The position numbers were made by a program, and so were the translations under genes. A stretch of DNA of 64,000 nt from Bubalus kerabau (lineage: Eukaryota; Chordata; Mammalia; Artiodactyla; Bovidae). The notes beneath the pieces are model-generated. The model was not told the DNA's origin and did not search any database. It saw nothing but the letters and a program-made list of their open reading frames with translations. The first letter of the stretch is position 1. Every line of letters begins with the position of its first letter. Shown piece after piece: positions 63,638 to 64,000 of the stretch. The stretch covers positions 18,060,001 to 18,124,000 of the forward strand of contig NC_073646.1 in assembly GCF_029407905.1 (NCBI RefSeq). Reading direction: 5' to 3'.

Positions 63638-64000
63638 GTGGGCAAACTTAATGATATATGCATGCATGTTTGTCTTTCTTTTAAATTTTATTTTGTTTTT
63701 GGCTGTACCATATGGCATGTGGGATCTGGCATGCAGGATCTTGTTTCCTTGACCAGGGATTGAACCCAGGCCCCCTGCAGTGGAGGCACAGAATATTAAC
63801 CACTGGACTGCCAGGGATGTCCCTAATCTGTCTTTTTTAAAGAGCTACATTATCTTAAGTTCTAGTTCTACAAGTGAACCATAAATATTTTGTGATACAT
63901 CAGAAGCTTAGCTTTTATTAGATATTAAACAACACAGCAAACACATATAGAAGAATTTCATATGTACAAACTATTCATTGTAATAGATAAGAAAACAGTC
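63638..64000. other. CCP110 intron with a reversed CHR-type SINE
   Basis: A CHR SINE lies at ~63690-63822 on - (taaccactggactgccaggg). Flanks tgtctttcttttaaa / tgtcttttttaaag look like its TSD. Confidence 0.8.

Noticed and set aside
1..64000. CRISPR arrays, operons, prokaryotic signals
   Set aside because: The direct repeats are TSDs or tandem duplications; gene structure is eukaryotic throughout.

Overview
This is nuclear DNA from a ruminant, almost certainly a bovid (cattle, buffalo, sheep or goat type). The evidence is the density of BovB LINEs, Bov-tA and Bov-A2 SINEs, tRNA-derived CHR-type SINEs and ruminant-type L1 3' ends, many with visible target-site duplications (TSDs). Genes are split into short exons with GT/AG borders. 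The species cannot be fixed from the sequence alone.

Three protein-coding genes were reconstructed exon by exon. (1) TMC5, + strand: the last four coding exons (2258-11911), with a poly(A) signal at 12138. (2) GDE1, - strand: complete, six coding exons between 46391 and 20763 that join in frame to exactly 331 codons plus stop. (3) CCP110, + strand: the 5' part, with a CpG-rich promoter near 50.8-51.4 kb, start codon at 54917, and six coding exons to 63637 (787 codons). The gene runs off the right edge. The order TMC5> <GDE1 CCP110> matches what I recall of human 16p12.

Layout: 1-12.2 kb is the TMC5 3' end with many nested SINEs, BovB and one ERV solo LTR. 12.2-20.2 kb is intergenic, with repeats and old MIR, L2 and MER5 remnants. 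20.3-46.5 kb is GDE1; its ~15.8 kb intron 1 holds most of the retroelement load. 46.5-50.8 kb is the head-to-head GDE1/CCP110 intergenic region, widened by a BovB that itself carries BovB pieces. 50.8-64 kb is CCP110.

The most striking object is a four-level nest in GDE1 intron 1. An ancient L1 (-) is split by a BovB (+). The BovB is split by an intronless CORO2A retrocopy (36037-38305) with a 16-bp perfect TSD and an A-rich tail. The retrocopy carries a Bov-tA SINE. Its first 341 codons, which include the WD40 propeller, are still open; three frameshifts and one stop break the rest. Other notable structures are a MIR broken by three separate insertions, two SINEs inserted in turn at one target word, a 433-bp solo LTR with an internal ~165-bp duplication inside an L1, a 40-bp tandem duplication abutting a TMC5 splice acceptor, and a (GGC)n tract at the CCP110 5' end. 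I found no credible evidence for a wholly new gene system.
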